From Geomonas sp. Red32 (GTDB lineage Bacteria; Desulfobacterota; Desulfuromonadia; Geobacterales; Geobacteraceae): a DNA stretch of 64,000 nt. This document shows, one piece after another, positions 8,805 through 17,147 of the stretch (position 1 is its first letter; each line of letters begins with the position of its first letter). Made by a program: the position numbers and the translations under genes. A model generated the notes under the pieces. It had not been told where the DNA came from, ran no database searches, and saw nothing but the letters and a program-made list of their open reading frames with translations. The stretch spans positions 248,001 to 312,000 of the forward strand of contig NZ_JAKLOY010000002.1 in the NCBI RefSeq assembly GCF_023652955.1, in the 5' to 3' direction.

Positions 8805-9722
8805 ATGGCCATCGATCTCGGCAAACTCTACCCGTTCGTCGGCAAAACCCTCGACCTGGGCGGCCTCTCCTACCATTACCTCGACGAGGGGAGCGGCGAC
8901 CCGGTGGTCATGGTCCATGGGAATCCTTCCTGGTCCTTCTATTACCGGAACCTGGTCCTGGCGCTCAGGAACCGCTACCGCTGCATCGTCCCCGACCACA
9001 TCGGCTGCGGCTTTTCCGACAAGCCCGGCGACGACCGCTACGACTACACCCTCTCCCGCCGGGTGGACGATCTCGAGAAGCTGATCGACCATCTCGCGCT
9101 TACGGGAAAGATCACCCTCGTCGTCCATGACTGGGGCGGGATGATCGGCATGGCCTACGCAAGCCGCCACCCCGAGCGGATCGGCAGACTGGTGATCCTC
9201 AATACGGCTGCCTTCCATCTCCCCAAGGAGAAGAAATTCCCGCTGGGGCTGAAAATCTGCCGGGACACGCTGCTCGGCACCCTGCTCGTCCGCGGCTTCA
9301 ACGCCTTCAGCGCCGGGGCCTCCATCGTAGGGTGCAAAAAGAACCCGATGAGCGCCGAACTGCAGGCCGCCTACCGAGCGCCGTACGACTCATGGGCCAA
9401 CCGGATCGCTACCCTCAGGTTCGTGCAGGACATTCCGCTTACCCCGGAGGACCGCGGCTACTCGCTGGTGAGCGAGGTGGCCGACGGGCTCGAGCGCTTT
9501 GCCGATCTCCCGATGGCTATATTCTGGGGGGAACTCGACTTCGTCTTCGACAGGAGCTTCCTCAAGGAATGGATGAGGCGCTTCCCGAAGGCCAAGGTGA
9601 AAAGCTACCCGGACGCCGGACACTACATTCTCGAGGACATGAAAGAGGAAGTGGTGCCGCTGATAGAGAAGTTTTTCGCGGAGACTGAGTGCGGTACGGC
9701 TAAATCACCATCCTCACCCTGA
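8805..9722 (+). CDS. oleB: OleB, cis-beta-lactone decarboxylase (alpha/beta hydrolase)
   Basis: Haloalkane-dehalogenase-like alpha/beta hydrolase of 305 residues, which in the Ole pathway decarboxylates the beta-lactone made by OleC to a cis-olefin. The oxyanion region HGNPSW (38-43), nucleophile D109 in HDWGG and H273 in DAGHY are visible. The ATG begins at the base after the oleA stop, so the two are translationally linked. On sequence alone a haloalkane dehalogenase is possible, but the oleA-oleC context settles it. The last residues (KSPSSP) and the TGA stop are supplied by a family B repeat, so the C-terminus was probably remodelled by repeat insertion. Confidence 0.9.
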   Translation: MAIDLGKLYPFVGKTLDLGGLSYHYLDEGSGDPVVMVHGNPSWSFYYRNLVLALRNRYRCIVPDHIGCGFSDKPGDDRYDYTLSRRVDDLEKLIDHLALTGKITLVVHDWGGMIGMAYASRHPERIGRLVILNTAAFHLPKEKKFPLGLKICRDTLLGTLLVRGFNAFSAGASIVGCKKNPMSAELQAAYRAPYDSWANRIATLRFVQDIPLTPEDRGYSLVSEVADGLERFADLPMAIFWGELDFVFDRSFLKEWMRRFPKAKVKSYPDAGHYILEDMKEEVVPLIEKFFAETECGTAKSPSSP

Positions 9723-9780
9723 CCCATCCCCGCTCTTCAGGATCCCCCCTTTCAAGGGGAGAGATGGGATGAGGCTGGGG
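9706..9780. repeat. Palindromic repeat overlapping the oleB 3' end
   Basis: CATCCTCACCCTGACCCATCCCC, a central GGATCCCCCCTTTCAAGGGGAG and the mirrored GAGATGGGATGAGGCTGGGG form a large imperfect hairpin. It contains the oleB stop codon and fills the 82-base gap to oleC. It could act as an mRNA stem between the two genes. Confidence 0.7.
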
Positions 9781-9804
9781 TAAATCCGAAACAAAAGGAT
9801 TGGC

Positions 9805-11442
9805 ATGAGCAGCGACATCGTCAACATAGCCGCCCACCTCCCGGCGATGGCTAAGCGCCAACCGGACACCACGGCCATCATCTTCCCCAAGCAGAAGCGG
9901 CGGATGAGCTTTGCCGAACTGGACAAGCTGAGCGACCGGATCGCCTCGGGCCTCATCGGCGCCGGCATCTGCTCCGGCGTCCGTACCGTCCTCATGGTGA
10001 CGCCCAGCCCCGAGTTCTTCGCCCTCACCTTCGCGCTCTTCAAGGTCGGCGCGGTGCCGGTACTGATCGACCCGGGCCTGGGGATCAGGAACCTGAAGAC
10101 CTGTCTCGCCGAGGCCGAACCGCACGCATTCATTGGCATTCCCAAGGCACATATCGCCCGGCTCCTCTTCCGCTGGGGCAAGGGAACCCTCCGCACCCTG
10201 GTCACCGTCGGCCACCGCCTCGGCTGGGAAGGGACCACCCTCTCGTCGATCATCGAGAACACGCCGCCTGACGAACCGTTCATGATGGCGCCGACCCAGC
10301 GCGACGACGTAGCCGCCATCCTCTTCACCAGCGGCAGTACCGGCATTCCCAAGGGGGCCGTCTACACCCACGGCAACTTCGCCGCCCAGGTGGAAGCGCT
10401 CAAGAAGGTGTACGGGATCCAGCCGGGGGAGATCGATCTCCCGACCTTCCCGCTCTTCGCCCTCTTCGCCCCGGCGCTCGGGATGACCGCGGTGATCCCC
10501 GAGATGGATTTCACCCGCCCCGGCTCGGTCAACCCGGTCAAGATCATCGACGCCATCACCAGGTACAACGTCACCACCATGTTCGGCTCCCCGGCCCTCA
10601 TCAACCGGGTGAGCCGCTACGGTGTGCGGCATGGGATCAGACTTCCCACCCTGCACCGGGCGATCTCCGCCGGAGCGCCGGTGCCTGCCGCCGTGCTGGA
10701 GCGCTTCACCTCCATGCTCAATCCCGGCGTCGAAGTGTTCACACCCTACGGGGCCACCGAGGCGCTTCCGGTCTGCTCGATCGGCAGCAGCGAGATCCTC
10801 GGCGGCACGCGGGATATCACCGACGCCGGCGGCGGGGTCTGCATCGGCCGCCCAGTGGAAGGGATCCGGCTGGAGATCATCGAGATCACCGACAGCCCGA
10901 TCTACTACTGGGACGATGACCTCAAGGTACCGGCCGGCAAGATCGGCGAGATCGTGGTCCAAGGGGAGCAGGTCACCAGGAACTACTACAACCGTCCGGA
11001 ATCCGACCACCTGGCCAAGATCCTCGATCCGGAGACCGGGTCGTTCTTCCACCGGATGGGGGACCTCGGCGGGCGCGACGAGGATGGGCGGGTCTGGTTC
11101 TGCGGCAGGAAGTCCCATCGCGTGGAAACCGCTGCCGGACCGCTCTTCACCATCCCCTGCGAGGCGGTCTTCAATACCCACCCGGCAGTCTACCGCACCG
11201 CGCTGGTCGGCATCGGCGCCCCCGGAGAGATGAAACCGGTCCTCTGCGTCGAGCTGGAGAAGGGTTCCAAGTGGGACCAGGACAAGGTGCGGGAGGAACT
11301 GCTGAAGATCGCCCAGGAGCATATCCACACCCACGCCATCGAGACGATCCTGTTCCACCCCGCCTTCCCGGTCGACATCAGGCACAACGCCAAGATCTTC
11401 CGGGAGAAGCTGGCCAAGTGGGCGGCGGAGAAGGTGAAATGA
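9805..11442 (+). CDS. oleC: OleC, beta-lactone synthetase (AMP-ligase family)
   Basis: ANL-superfamily adenylating enzyme, 545 residues, which converts the OleD product, a 2-alkyl-3-hydroxy acid, to a cis-beta-lactone using ATP. The phosphate-binding loop TSGSTGIPKG is at residues 175-184, and the later motifs YGATE and GDLGGRDEDG with a C-terminal lysine-bearing domain are present. Start at ATG 9805 is supported by AAAAGGA at 9793-9799. The stop overlaps the oleD start as ATGA. The family was first annotated as acyl-CoA synthetase; the ole context indicates the lactone-forming role. Confidence 0.92.
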   Translation: MSSDIVNIAAHLPAMAKRQPDTTAIIFPKQKRRMSFAELDKLSDRIASGLIGAGICSGVRTVLMVTPSPEFFALTFALFKVGAVPVLIDPGLGIRNLKTCLAEAEPHAFIGIPKAHIARLLFRWGKGTLRTLVTVGHRLGWEGTTLSSIIENTPPDEPFMMAPTQRDDVAAILFTSGSTGIPKGAVYTHGNFAAQVEALKKVYGIQPGEIDLPTFPLFALFAPALGMTAVIPEMDFTRPGSVNPVKIIDAITRYNVTTMFGSPALINRVSRYGVRHGIRLPTLHRAISAGAPVPAAVLERFTSMLNPGVEVFTPYGATEALPVCSIGSSEILGGTRDITDAGGGVCIGRPVEGIRLEIIEITDSPIYYWDDDLKVPAGKIGEIVVQGEQVTRNYYNRPESDHLAKILDPETGSFFHRMGDLGGRDEDGRVWFCGRKSHRVETAAGPLFTIPCEAVFNTHPAVYRTALVGIGAPGEMKPVLCVELEKGSKWDQDKVREELLKIAQEHIHTHAIETILFHPAFPVDIRHNAKIFREKLAKWAAEKVK

Positions 11443-12437
11443 AGGCGCTCGTCACCGGTGGGGGGGGATTCCTCGGGGCGGCCATCGTGCGTCTGCTCGT
11501 CGCCCGCGGCGACCAGGTGGTGAGCTTCTCGCGCGGCCATTATCCCGAACTGGAGGCCCTGGGGGTCCGGCAGGTGCACGGCGACCTGGCCGACCCGAAG
11601 GCGGTGGAGCGGGCTGCCGACGGTTGCGACATCGTCTTCCACGTGGCGGCCAAGGCAGGCATCTGGGGCGACTACCAGGAGTACCACCGGGCGAACGTGG
11701 TGGGAACGAACAACGTCCTCGCGGCCTGCCGGGCCCACGGGATAGGCCGGCTTGTCTACACCGGGTCCCCGAGCGTGGTCTTCGACGGCTCGGACGTGGA
11801 AGGAGGGGACGAACGGCTCCCCTACCCTGCCCATTACGAAACGCACTACCCGCAGACCAAGGCGATGGCGGAGAAGGAAGTGCTGGCGGCGAACTCGCCG
11901 GAGCTTGCCACCGTCTCGCTTCGTCCCCACCTGATCTGGGGGCCGGGGGACAATCACCTCGTACCGCGCATCGTGGCCAAGGCGCGCGCGGGGAAGCTCC
12001 GGCGGATCGGCAACCGTCCGTGCCTGGTCGACACCGTCTACGTCGACAATGCCGCCCAAGCCCATCTCGACGCCGCCAGCCGGCTTGTTTTCGGATCCGC
12101 CCCGGCCGGGAAAGCGTACTTCATCACCAACGGTGAGCCGCTCCCGCTTTGGGAGATGGTCGACAAGATCCTCGCCGCCGCCGGACTCCCCCCCGTTACC
12201 CGCTCCATATCCCCTTCTCTGGCCTACGCCGTGGGAGCCGCCTGCGAGAAAATCTGGAAAACGTTCAGACTTTCGGGCGAGCCCCCCATGACCCGTTTCG
12301 TCGCCCGCGAGCTTTCCACCGCCCACTGGTTCGACATCTCCGCCGCCAGGAACGATCTCGGCTACGCACCCGCCGTTTCCGTCGAAGAGGGGCTAGCGCG
12401 CCTCAAGGCGTGGTTCCAGGCGGGAGTCCCTCGATGA
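11439..12437 (+). CDS. oleD: OleD, NAD(P)H-dependent 2-alkyl-3-ketoacid reductase
   Basis: Extended short-chain dehydrogenase of 332 residues, which reduces the OleA product to the 2-alkyl-3-hydroxy acid. The N-terminal dinucleotide motif TGGGGFLG and the catalytic YPQTK are visible, with the Ser/Thr stretch YTGSPSVVFDG before it. It starts inside the oleC stop (ATGA), and its own stop overlaps the transferase start in the same way, so oleC, oleD and the transferase are expected to be made together. Resembles 3-beta-hydroxysteroid dehydrogenase-like proteins, a common database label for OleD. Confidence 0.92.
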   Translation: MKALVTGGGGFLGAAIVRLLVARGDQVVSFSRGHYPELEALGVRQVHGDLADPKAVERAADGCDIVFHVAAKAGIWGDYQEYHRANVVGTNNVLAACRAHGIGRLVYTGSPSVVFDGSDVEGGDERLPYPAHYETHYPQTKAMAEKEVLAANSPELATVSLRPHLIWGPGDNHLVPRIVAKARAGKLRRIGNRPCLVDTVYVDNAAQAHLDAASRLVFGSAPAGKAYFITNGEPLPLWEMVDKILAAAGLPPVTRSISPSLAYAVGAACEKIWKTFRLSGEPPMTRFVARELSTAHWFDISAARNDLGYAPAVSVEEGLARLKAWFQAGVPR

Positions 12438-13117
12438 AGCCGGAAGTGCCGGCCTCCCTTTCCGGGCTTGTCGACATCCTCTATTTTCCCTTGGACGTGT
12501 CAGATGGCGAGGCCGGTCGCCTGCGTGCGTTTCTAACTGCCGCCGAGCTGCGGCGGGGGAACCGGTTGATAGACGAGGTCCGCCGCAGGCGCTTTTTCGT
12601 AGGACGCGGAATACTGCGGGAAGAGTTGGGGTATGCGCTGGGGAGACCGCCTGCGGACATCGAGCTGAGGGAGGGAGCGTTCGGGAAGCCGAGGCTTGTC
12701 GAGGAGCCCGAGCCGGTGTCGTTCAGCGTGGCGCACGCGGAGGAGCATCTGCTGATTGCGCTGGCCAGGGGGCGGCAGGTTGGGATCGACCTGGAGTTGG
12801 TAAGGCAGGAGATTCAATTCGCGGAGATGGCGAGGCGGTATTTTTCCGAGAGGGAAAAGGAAGAGCTGTTCTCGCTCCCCGCGGACCAGCAACTGGCCGC
12901 CTTCTACCGCTGCTGGACGAGGAAGGAAGCGTATCTGAAGGGGACCGGCACCGGCTTTTCCCAGCTCTCCACCGGATTCGACGTATCCCTGCTTCCCGGC
13001 GAACCGGCAGGCCTTTTGGCCCACCGCGGGAGACCGGACGAGCCAGCCAAGTGGATCCTGGCCGACCTCGCCTTACCCGCCCCCTTCTGCGCGGCGGTGG
13101 CCGTTGAAGGCTTGTGA
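12434..13117 (+). CDS. Sfp-type 4'-phosphopantetheinyl transferase (PfaE role)
   Basis: Transfers phosphopantetheine from CoA to carrier proteins. The 227-residue length and the motifs VGIDLE (Mg-binding D119 and E121) and W160-x-x-KEA (E164) are typical of the two-lobed Sfp group. ATG 12434 overlaps the oleD stop. A PUFA synthase carries tandem ACPs that need this modification, and pfa loci often include their own transferase (PfaE), so I infer it serves the upstream synthase. Its place after oleD ties the PUFA synthase and the hydrocarbon genes into one unit. Confidence 0.88.
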   Translation: MKPEVPASLSGLVDILYFPLDVSDGEAGRLRAFLTAAELRRGNRLIDEVRRRRFFVGRGILREELGYALGRPPADIELREGAFGKPRLVEEPEPVSFSVAHAEEHLLIALARGRQVGIDLELVRQEIQFAEMARRYFSEREKEELFSLPADQQLAAFYRCWTRKEAYLKGTGTGFSQLSTGFDVSLLPGEPAGLLAHRGRPDEPAKWILADLALPAPFCAAVAVEGL

Positions 13118-13191
13118 CCCTTTCTACCCGTTGGGGGGATAATTCTGCCCGAGGTCAACGGCTGTAAGGGAGACATGACAACCGGTCGGCC

Positions 13192-13221
13192 CTCCTTAGG
13201 CACCCGCGGCTACCTAAGGAG
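13192..13221. terminator. Inverted repeat at the 3' ends of the transferase and transporter genes
   Basis: CTCCTTAGG (13192-13200) and CCTAAGGAG (13213-13221) form a perfect 9-bp stem with a 12-base loop, overlapping the transporter stop codon between convergent genes. There is no T run on either side, so a termination role is only suggested. Confidence 0.4.
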
Positions 13222-14130
13222 AGCGATCGTCAGCGGCAAGGTGAAGAATGAGAGGCAGGTCTGCACGGTGATGATGGTCGCCATGCTGTTATGATCGCCT
13301 CCCATCTGGCGGGAGAGAATGTATGCGGTGGGCGCGGTCGGCACGCTGAACAACAGCACCGCCACCCCGGTCGCCACTCCCGGCAGCCCAAGATAGGTCG
13401 CGAGCCCCCACGCGATGGCCGGCTTGCAAAGAAACTGTATGGTGCTGCTCACCACCAGCGACTGCCAGTGAGCCCTCATATACCCCGCCCGGTACGCCGC
13501 CCCAACCGCCATCAGGCCGATGGGAAACGCGGCTTTTCCTCCCAGCATCAACACGCCGTCGATTGCCTTCGGAATCTTAAGCCCCAACACATTCACCCCG
13601 ACGCCGATCACGCACCCCAGGATCAGCGGGTTGCGCGCCAGGTCTCCCACAATCCGCGTCAGGCTCACGCCATCGTCCTTAGTGACCGCCACCGAAAAGA
13701 CCGAGACGCACAGGATGTTGATCAGCACGATCATGAAGCCCGCCCCGAGCGCCGCCAGCATCAGACCCTCGTTCCCGAATAGGTTTTCCGACAACGCCAG
13801 GGCCACAAAGGTATTGAAGCGGACGCCCCCCTGAAAGAGCGAGGTAAAAGCCGGGCCACCCATCCGGCGGTCGCTCAGCCACCAAAGTAAGACCAGCAGC
13901 GCACTGGCAGCCACGGCACCCTCGACTGTCAGAAGCATCTTCAGCCAGGGGAGATCGCTGATCTTTTTTGCGGCAAGGCTGTGTATCAACGCCGCCGGCA
14001 TAAGCAGGAAATAGGTGAGTTTTTCGGCGGAGGGCCAGAAGCTGGGGTGCAGGAAGTTCGTGCGCTGAAGGAGAAAGCCGACCACTATCATGGCCAGCAC
14101 GGGGGTGAGTGCGTCGCTTATGGAAATCAT
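13210..14130 (-). CDS. AEC-family (auxin efflux carrier-like) permease
   Basis: Integral inner-membrane transporter of 306 residues with about ten hydrophobic segments in the two-times-five pattern of the AEC family (PF03547), which carries small organic acids or similar anions; the substrate cannot be read from sequence. Start chosen at the ATG at 14130 because AAGGAGGGG lies just before it; an ATG nine codons upstream has no such site. It is downstream of the LysR gene on the same strand with an 80-base gap, so the regulator may control it. Confidence 0.8.
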   Translation of the reverse strand: MISISDALTPVLAMIVVGFLLQRTNFLHPSFWPSAEKLTYFLLMPAALIHSLAAKKISDLPWLKMLLTVEGAVAASALLVLLWWLSDRRMGGPAFTSLFQGGVRFNTFVALALSENLFGNEGLMLAALGAGFMIVLINILCVSVFSVAVTKDDGVSLTRIVGDLARNPLILGCVIGVGVNVLGLKIPKAIDGVLMLGGKAAFPIGLMAVGAAYRAGYMRAHWQSLVVSSTIQFLCKPAIAWGLATYLGLPGVATGVAVLLFSVPTAPTAYILSRQMGGDHNSMATIITVQTCLSFFTLPLTIALLR

Positions 14131-14210
14131 GGTCCCCTCCTTGATGAGAGGGACCATAGCATGACTGAACCGTAAATAAAAATTGATAATACTTGAAGCT
14201 ATACCAAGTA

Positions 14211-15092
14211 TTACTCAAGTGAGCATTCGCGACTGAGTTCGTCGAGGACCAGTTCAGTCAATACCTGGCGCACGTGATGCCGCTTCTGATACATCCCCAC
14301 CCGCCTGGTGAGTGGCGGTGTGCCGAAGCTGGTGAGACTGAAATGGTTATCTGCCTCGATGAGACGCTTGCGGTTGAGCGGGATCACGGCGATGCCTAGC
14401 CCCTCTTCGACCAGGCGGAGCACCGCCTCCAGGGAGTCGATCTCCATCACCTCACGGGGCGAGATGTTCTGAGCCATAAGCTGACGGTCGACCATGGCGC
14501 CTGCCCAGGCGGTTTTGTCGAACCGGACGAAGGCAAAGCGCTCGAATAGCCCTTCGGTGTCGCTGACGTCGGTCCCCTTGGGGGCCGCAATGAAGAAGGA
14601 CTCCTGGTCGTAAGCGCGCCACTCGTACTGGGGGGCGGCAGCAAAAGGAGGCTCGGTGGTGAGGGCGGCATCGAGCTCGCCATCTTCCACCTTCCTGAAG
14701 AGATCGGCGGAGAGGCCGGAAACGAGCCGTACGTGGAGCTTCTCGTGTTCCTTCCGCAGCCGGCCGAGCACGGAGGGAAGCGGGCCGGTCAGCACGGTCG
14801 GCACCACCCCGAGGGTCAACACGCCTCCGATACGGTCCGAAGGGATCAGCTCGGCCTTCACCCCTTCGTACAGGGCAAGGATCTCTTCCGCCCGTTCCAC
14901 CGCCAGCCGTCCGTTGGCGTTAAGCTTCGGGCTGCGGCCGGAGCGTTCGAAGAGCTGGACGCCGAACTCTTCCTCCAGGTTCTTGATCTGAAGACTGATG
15001 GCGGACTGGGTGAGCCCCAGGTAATCGGCGGCCGCGGCGAAGCTACCTTTGCGGGCGACGGCGGTGAGAATTTGAAGGTTACGCAGCGACAT
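14211..15092 (-). CDS. LysR-family transcriptional regulator
   Basis: DNA-binding regulator of 293 residues with the usual length and layout: a winged helix-turn-helix at about 1-60 (AVARKGSFAAAADYLGLTQS, then AISLQIKNLE) followed by a two-lobed periplasmic-binding-like effector domain (about 90-290). It sits directly upstream of the AEC transporter gene on the same strand rather than divergently, which is less usual for LysR and its target. The effector is unknown. Confidence 0.88.
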   Translation of the reverse strand: MSLRNLQILTAVARKGSFAAAADYLGLTQSAISLQIKNLEEEFGVQLFERSGRSPKLNANGRLAVERAEEILALYEGVKAELIPSDRIGGVLTLGVVPTVLTGPLPSVLGRLRKEHEKLHVRLVSGLSADLFRKVEDGELDAALTTEPPFAAAPQYEWRAYDQESFFIAAPKGTDVSDTEGLFERFAFVRFDKTAWAGAMVDRQLMAQNISPREVMEIDSLEAVLRLVEEGLGIAVIPLNRKRLIEADNHFSLTSFGTPPLTRRVGMYQKRHHVRQVLTELVLDELSRECSLE

Positions 15093-15108
15093 GGTGCCTC
15101 GTTGCCTC

Positions 15109-15513
15109 TCAGGGTTGGTCCGTATTTTCGTGAAGGAGTGCCTTTTCCCGGTACGCCTCGATGGAACGGCGGTACTTTCTCAAGTTGATCTCGTCGCTGA
15201 GCCATCCATAGACGATGACGTTACTCTCTTTGTCGTGCTTGAAATAGAGCCGGTACCCGCCTGAGAGTATCGCCCTCCGCCACTGGCGTGACCCGTCGCC
15301 GTCCCCTTCCCCCTGGTAGTACTCGGCATGCTCGGGGTGTGCGGGGATTTCCTTGACGATGGCGCGATGGACCTGGGCCAAGAGTTTCGCAAGTGGCGAC
15401 TCGTGGTAGCTCTCCGGGTGGCGCTCCTTCTCCTTGGCGACCAGGGTCGCCAGCTCGTCGAACACCGCGGCGAAGGCGGGATGAAACACCAGGCGGGACT
15501 CGTTACTGATCAT
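15109..15513 (-). CDS. YhaV-family toxin (RelE-like mRNA interferase)
   Basis: 134 residues with strong similarity, by reading, to E. coli YhaV: the HPAF start, the segment KLLAQVHRAIVKEIPAHP, and the C-terminal core GYRLYFKHDKESNVIVYGWL followed by SDEINLRKY with the family-typical Arg, Tyr and Trp. YhaV is a ribosome-dependent RNase normally neutralised by the AbrB-like PrlF encoded upstream. No PrlF-like gene is here; the ATG instead overlaps the stop of a 286-residue helical-repeat gene as ATGA. It may be a solo toxin, have an unfamiliar antitoxin, or have taken on a housekeeping role. Confidence 0.8.
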   Translation of the reverse strand: MISNESRLVFHPAFAAVFDELATLVAKEKERHPESYHESPLAKLLAQVHRAIVKEIPAHPEHAEYYQGEGDGDGSRQWRRAILSGGYRLYFKHDKESNVIVYGWLSDEINLRKYRRSIEAYREKALLHENTDQP

Positions 15514-16370
15514 GTCCGCGCCTCCACACCATGGACCAGCTCTCCGATCGCCTTGAGCCTCTCCGGGTCCGGGATGACCGGCTCGCCACCGTCTACCCCT
15601 TCCATTTCCATGACCCGGTAGAGATCGCGGACGGCGGTATTTTCCACGCTGAAAGATACAACCTCGAAGGTCCGGGGATGGAGCGGGAGCGATCGAAGGC
15701 CCGAGCGGACCAGGTCTTCGTAGTAGGAGGCGGAAAATTCATCGGGGATGACGAAGCGGTAATGGAGAAAGGGTGCCTCGGGGACGGGGACCACAGAGAA
15801 AGAGTAATCACGCAGGATGACGTCGGTCTGGGACAGGGCGCAGCCGATGCCGTCCAGGACGGACTTCAGGTCGCGCTCCAGCATACCGTTGGCGGTGAGC
15901 AGGTCGCCCACGGCTTCGCACTGGCTCGCCTCGGGCAGCGGCGCCCAGCCCCCCTTCTGTTCCAGCAGCCGTTTGTACAACGAGAAGCGGCCGGTCAGGG
16001 GGGCCATACGGATCACCTCGTCGAGAAGCTTCGGGTTCTCCGGATCCTTATCGAGCGCCATCAGGGCGAAGCGGACCGCCTCCCCCCAGAGACAGCACTT
16101 TTCGAGGGACGCGGAGTAGTACATGAGGGTGACCAGGGACTCGGAGAGCTCCAGGGCCTTCTTGTGATGGTCGTGCATGGCCGCCGAATCGTGCTCGAGA
16201 CAGGCGGCCAGCCCAAGGAGAAGGTTTGCCGCCACCGGCTCCATTTCCATCATCCCCAGGGCGCTTTTCTTGTACTTGCCCAGTTTCACCCCCTGCGTCA
16301 CGTCCCGGCGAGTGTAATCTCCGAGCTCGCGCACCATACGGGCGAAGTCTGCCTGGGCCTGGGTGATCAT
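15510..16370 (-). CDS. Helical-repeat (TPR-like) protein of unknown function, coupled to a YhaV-like toxin
   Basis: 286 residues, not recognised as a named family. The N-terminal two-thirds is alpha-helical with TPR-like alternation (for example AANLLLGLAACLEHDSAAMH, then RFALMALDKDPENPKLLDEV); the rest is mixed and includes LSQTDVILRDYSFSVV. No signal peptide or membrane segment, so cytosolic. It begins five bases after the zinc-ribbon membrane gene, and its TGA overlaps the toxin ATG by four bases, the linkage expected of an antitoxin or an obligate partner. That role is inference from arrangement only. Confidence 0.7.
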   Translation of the reverse strand: MITQAQADFARMVRELGDYTRRDVTQGVKLGKYKKSALGMMEMEPVAANLLLGLAACLEHDSAAMHDHHKKALELSESLVTLMYYSASLEKCCLWGEAVRFALMALDKDPENPKLLDEVIRMAPLTGRFSLYKRLLEQKGGWAPLPEASQCEAVGDLLTANGMLERDLKSVLDGIGCALSQTDVILRDYSFSVVPVPEAPFLHYRFVIPDEFSASYYEDLVRSGLRSLPLHPRTFEVVSFSVENTAVRDLYRVMEMEGVDGGEPVIPDPERLKAIGELVHGVEART

Positions 16371-16375
16371 CCCCT

Positions 16376-16648
16376 TCAGCCGGCCAGATCGGTCTTGCAG
16401 AAGCGGCAGACCGTCTCACGCCACTTGCTGAACTCGTGGCAGTTGGGGCATTCCCGGTAGCGCCCCGGCACCGCCCGCGCGGGGCCCTGGAAGATGGTGA
16501 CCATCAGGGTCGGAGGGAACAGCGTGTTGAGCAAAAACCAGAGGAAGGGGTTTCTCCCCTTGGTCCAGGCGATCCATCCGCCGACCAGACCGGGGATAAC
16601 GAAGAATACAACGATGAAAGCGATCTGCAGCAGATATGCGTGAATCAT
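16376..16648 (-). CDS. Small membrane protein with a zinc ribbon
   Basis: 90 residues: two hydrophobic segments at the N-terminus (about 6-28 and 34-52) and a C-terminal CPNC...CRFC pair of knuckles spaced as a zinc ribbon. The function is unknown; similar proteins are often called zinc-ribbon hypothetical proteins. It is the second gene of the four-gene operon that ends in the YhaV-like toxin, five bases before the next gene. Confidence 0.7.
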   Translation of the reverse strand: MIHAYLLQIAFIVVFFVIPGLVGGWIAWTKGRNPFLWFLLNTLFPPTLMVTIFQGPARAVPGRYRECPNCHEFSKWRETVCRFCKTDLAG

Positions 16649-16679
16649 GTGCGGTGATTCTCCTTCAAACTAAGGGGAG

Positions 16680-16970
16680 CTACGTTCTCGGTTCGGTCCT
16701 GGTGATGGTGCTCCGCAGGTCGAGGCCCAAAAGGCCCGCAGCCTCGTGCAGGGCGTGGTGGTAACGCTCGCGGAAGTGGTCGAAGTTCTCATTGGGGCGC
16801 CCTTCCTCATCCCAGGGGACCCCGGTCCGCACCAGGACGATCAGGATCTCCTCCAGGGCGTCCCGCATGCTTTTCAATTCGCGAAGCTCGGTGACGGCGG
16901 CGGCAATCACCTCGCGGTCAGCCGGATCCGCCACGTTCAGCTCTTCGAGTTTCTTAATGATCTCAGGCAT
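16680..16970 (-). CDS. Hypothetical helical protein, 96 residues
   Basis: Not recognised. Predominantly helical and acidic, with a heptad-like N-terminal region (IIKKLEELNVADPADREVIA) and a conserved-looking YHHALHEAAGLLGLDL segment near the end. No signal or membrane segment. First gene of the run leading to the YhaV-like toxin; 31 bases before the zinc-ribbon gene. Upstream, 16971-17147 is a divergent intergenic region serving this gene and the Skp-like gene. Confidence 0.6.
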   Translation of the reverse strand: MPEIIKKLEELNVADPADREVIAAAVTELRELKSMRDALEEILIVLVRTGVPWDEEGRPNENFDHFRERYHHALHEAAGLLGLDLRSTITRTEPRT

Positions 16971-17147
16971 GGTTACCTCCGTGCGAGCCGCATGGTAGCA
17001 GTGCCGGTCACACCCGTCAACCTCGATTCGGAGGGGGAAGAGACGATCCGGTCACCGTTTATATTTCGACATTAAAATTGAGTTCGCCCGAAAATCATGG
17101 TAAACCTTCTATCGTTTCCCTAATCCCACAGATATCACGAGGATAGC

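Noticed and set aside
8805-9722. Haloalkane dehalogenase
   Set aside because: The fold and Asp nucleophile fit, but its place directly between oleA and oleC indicates OleB.
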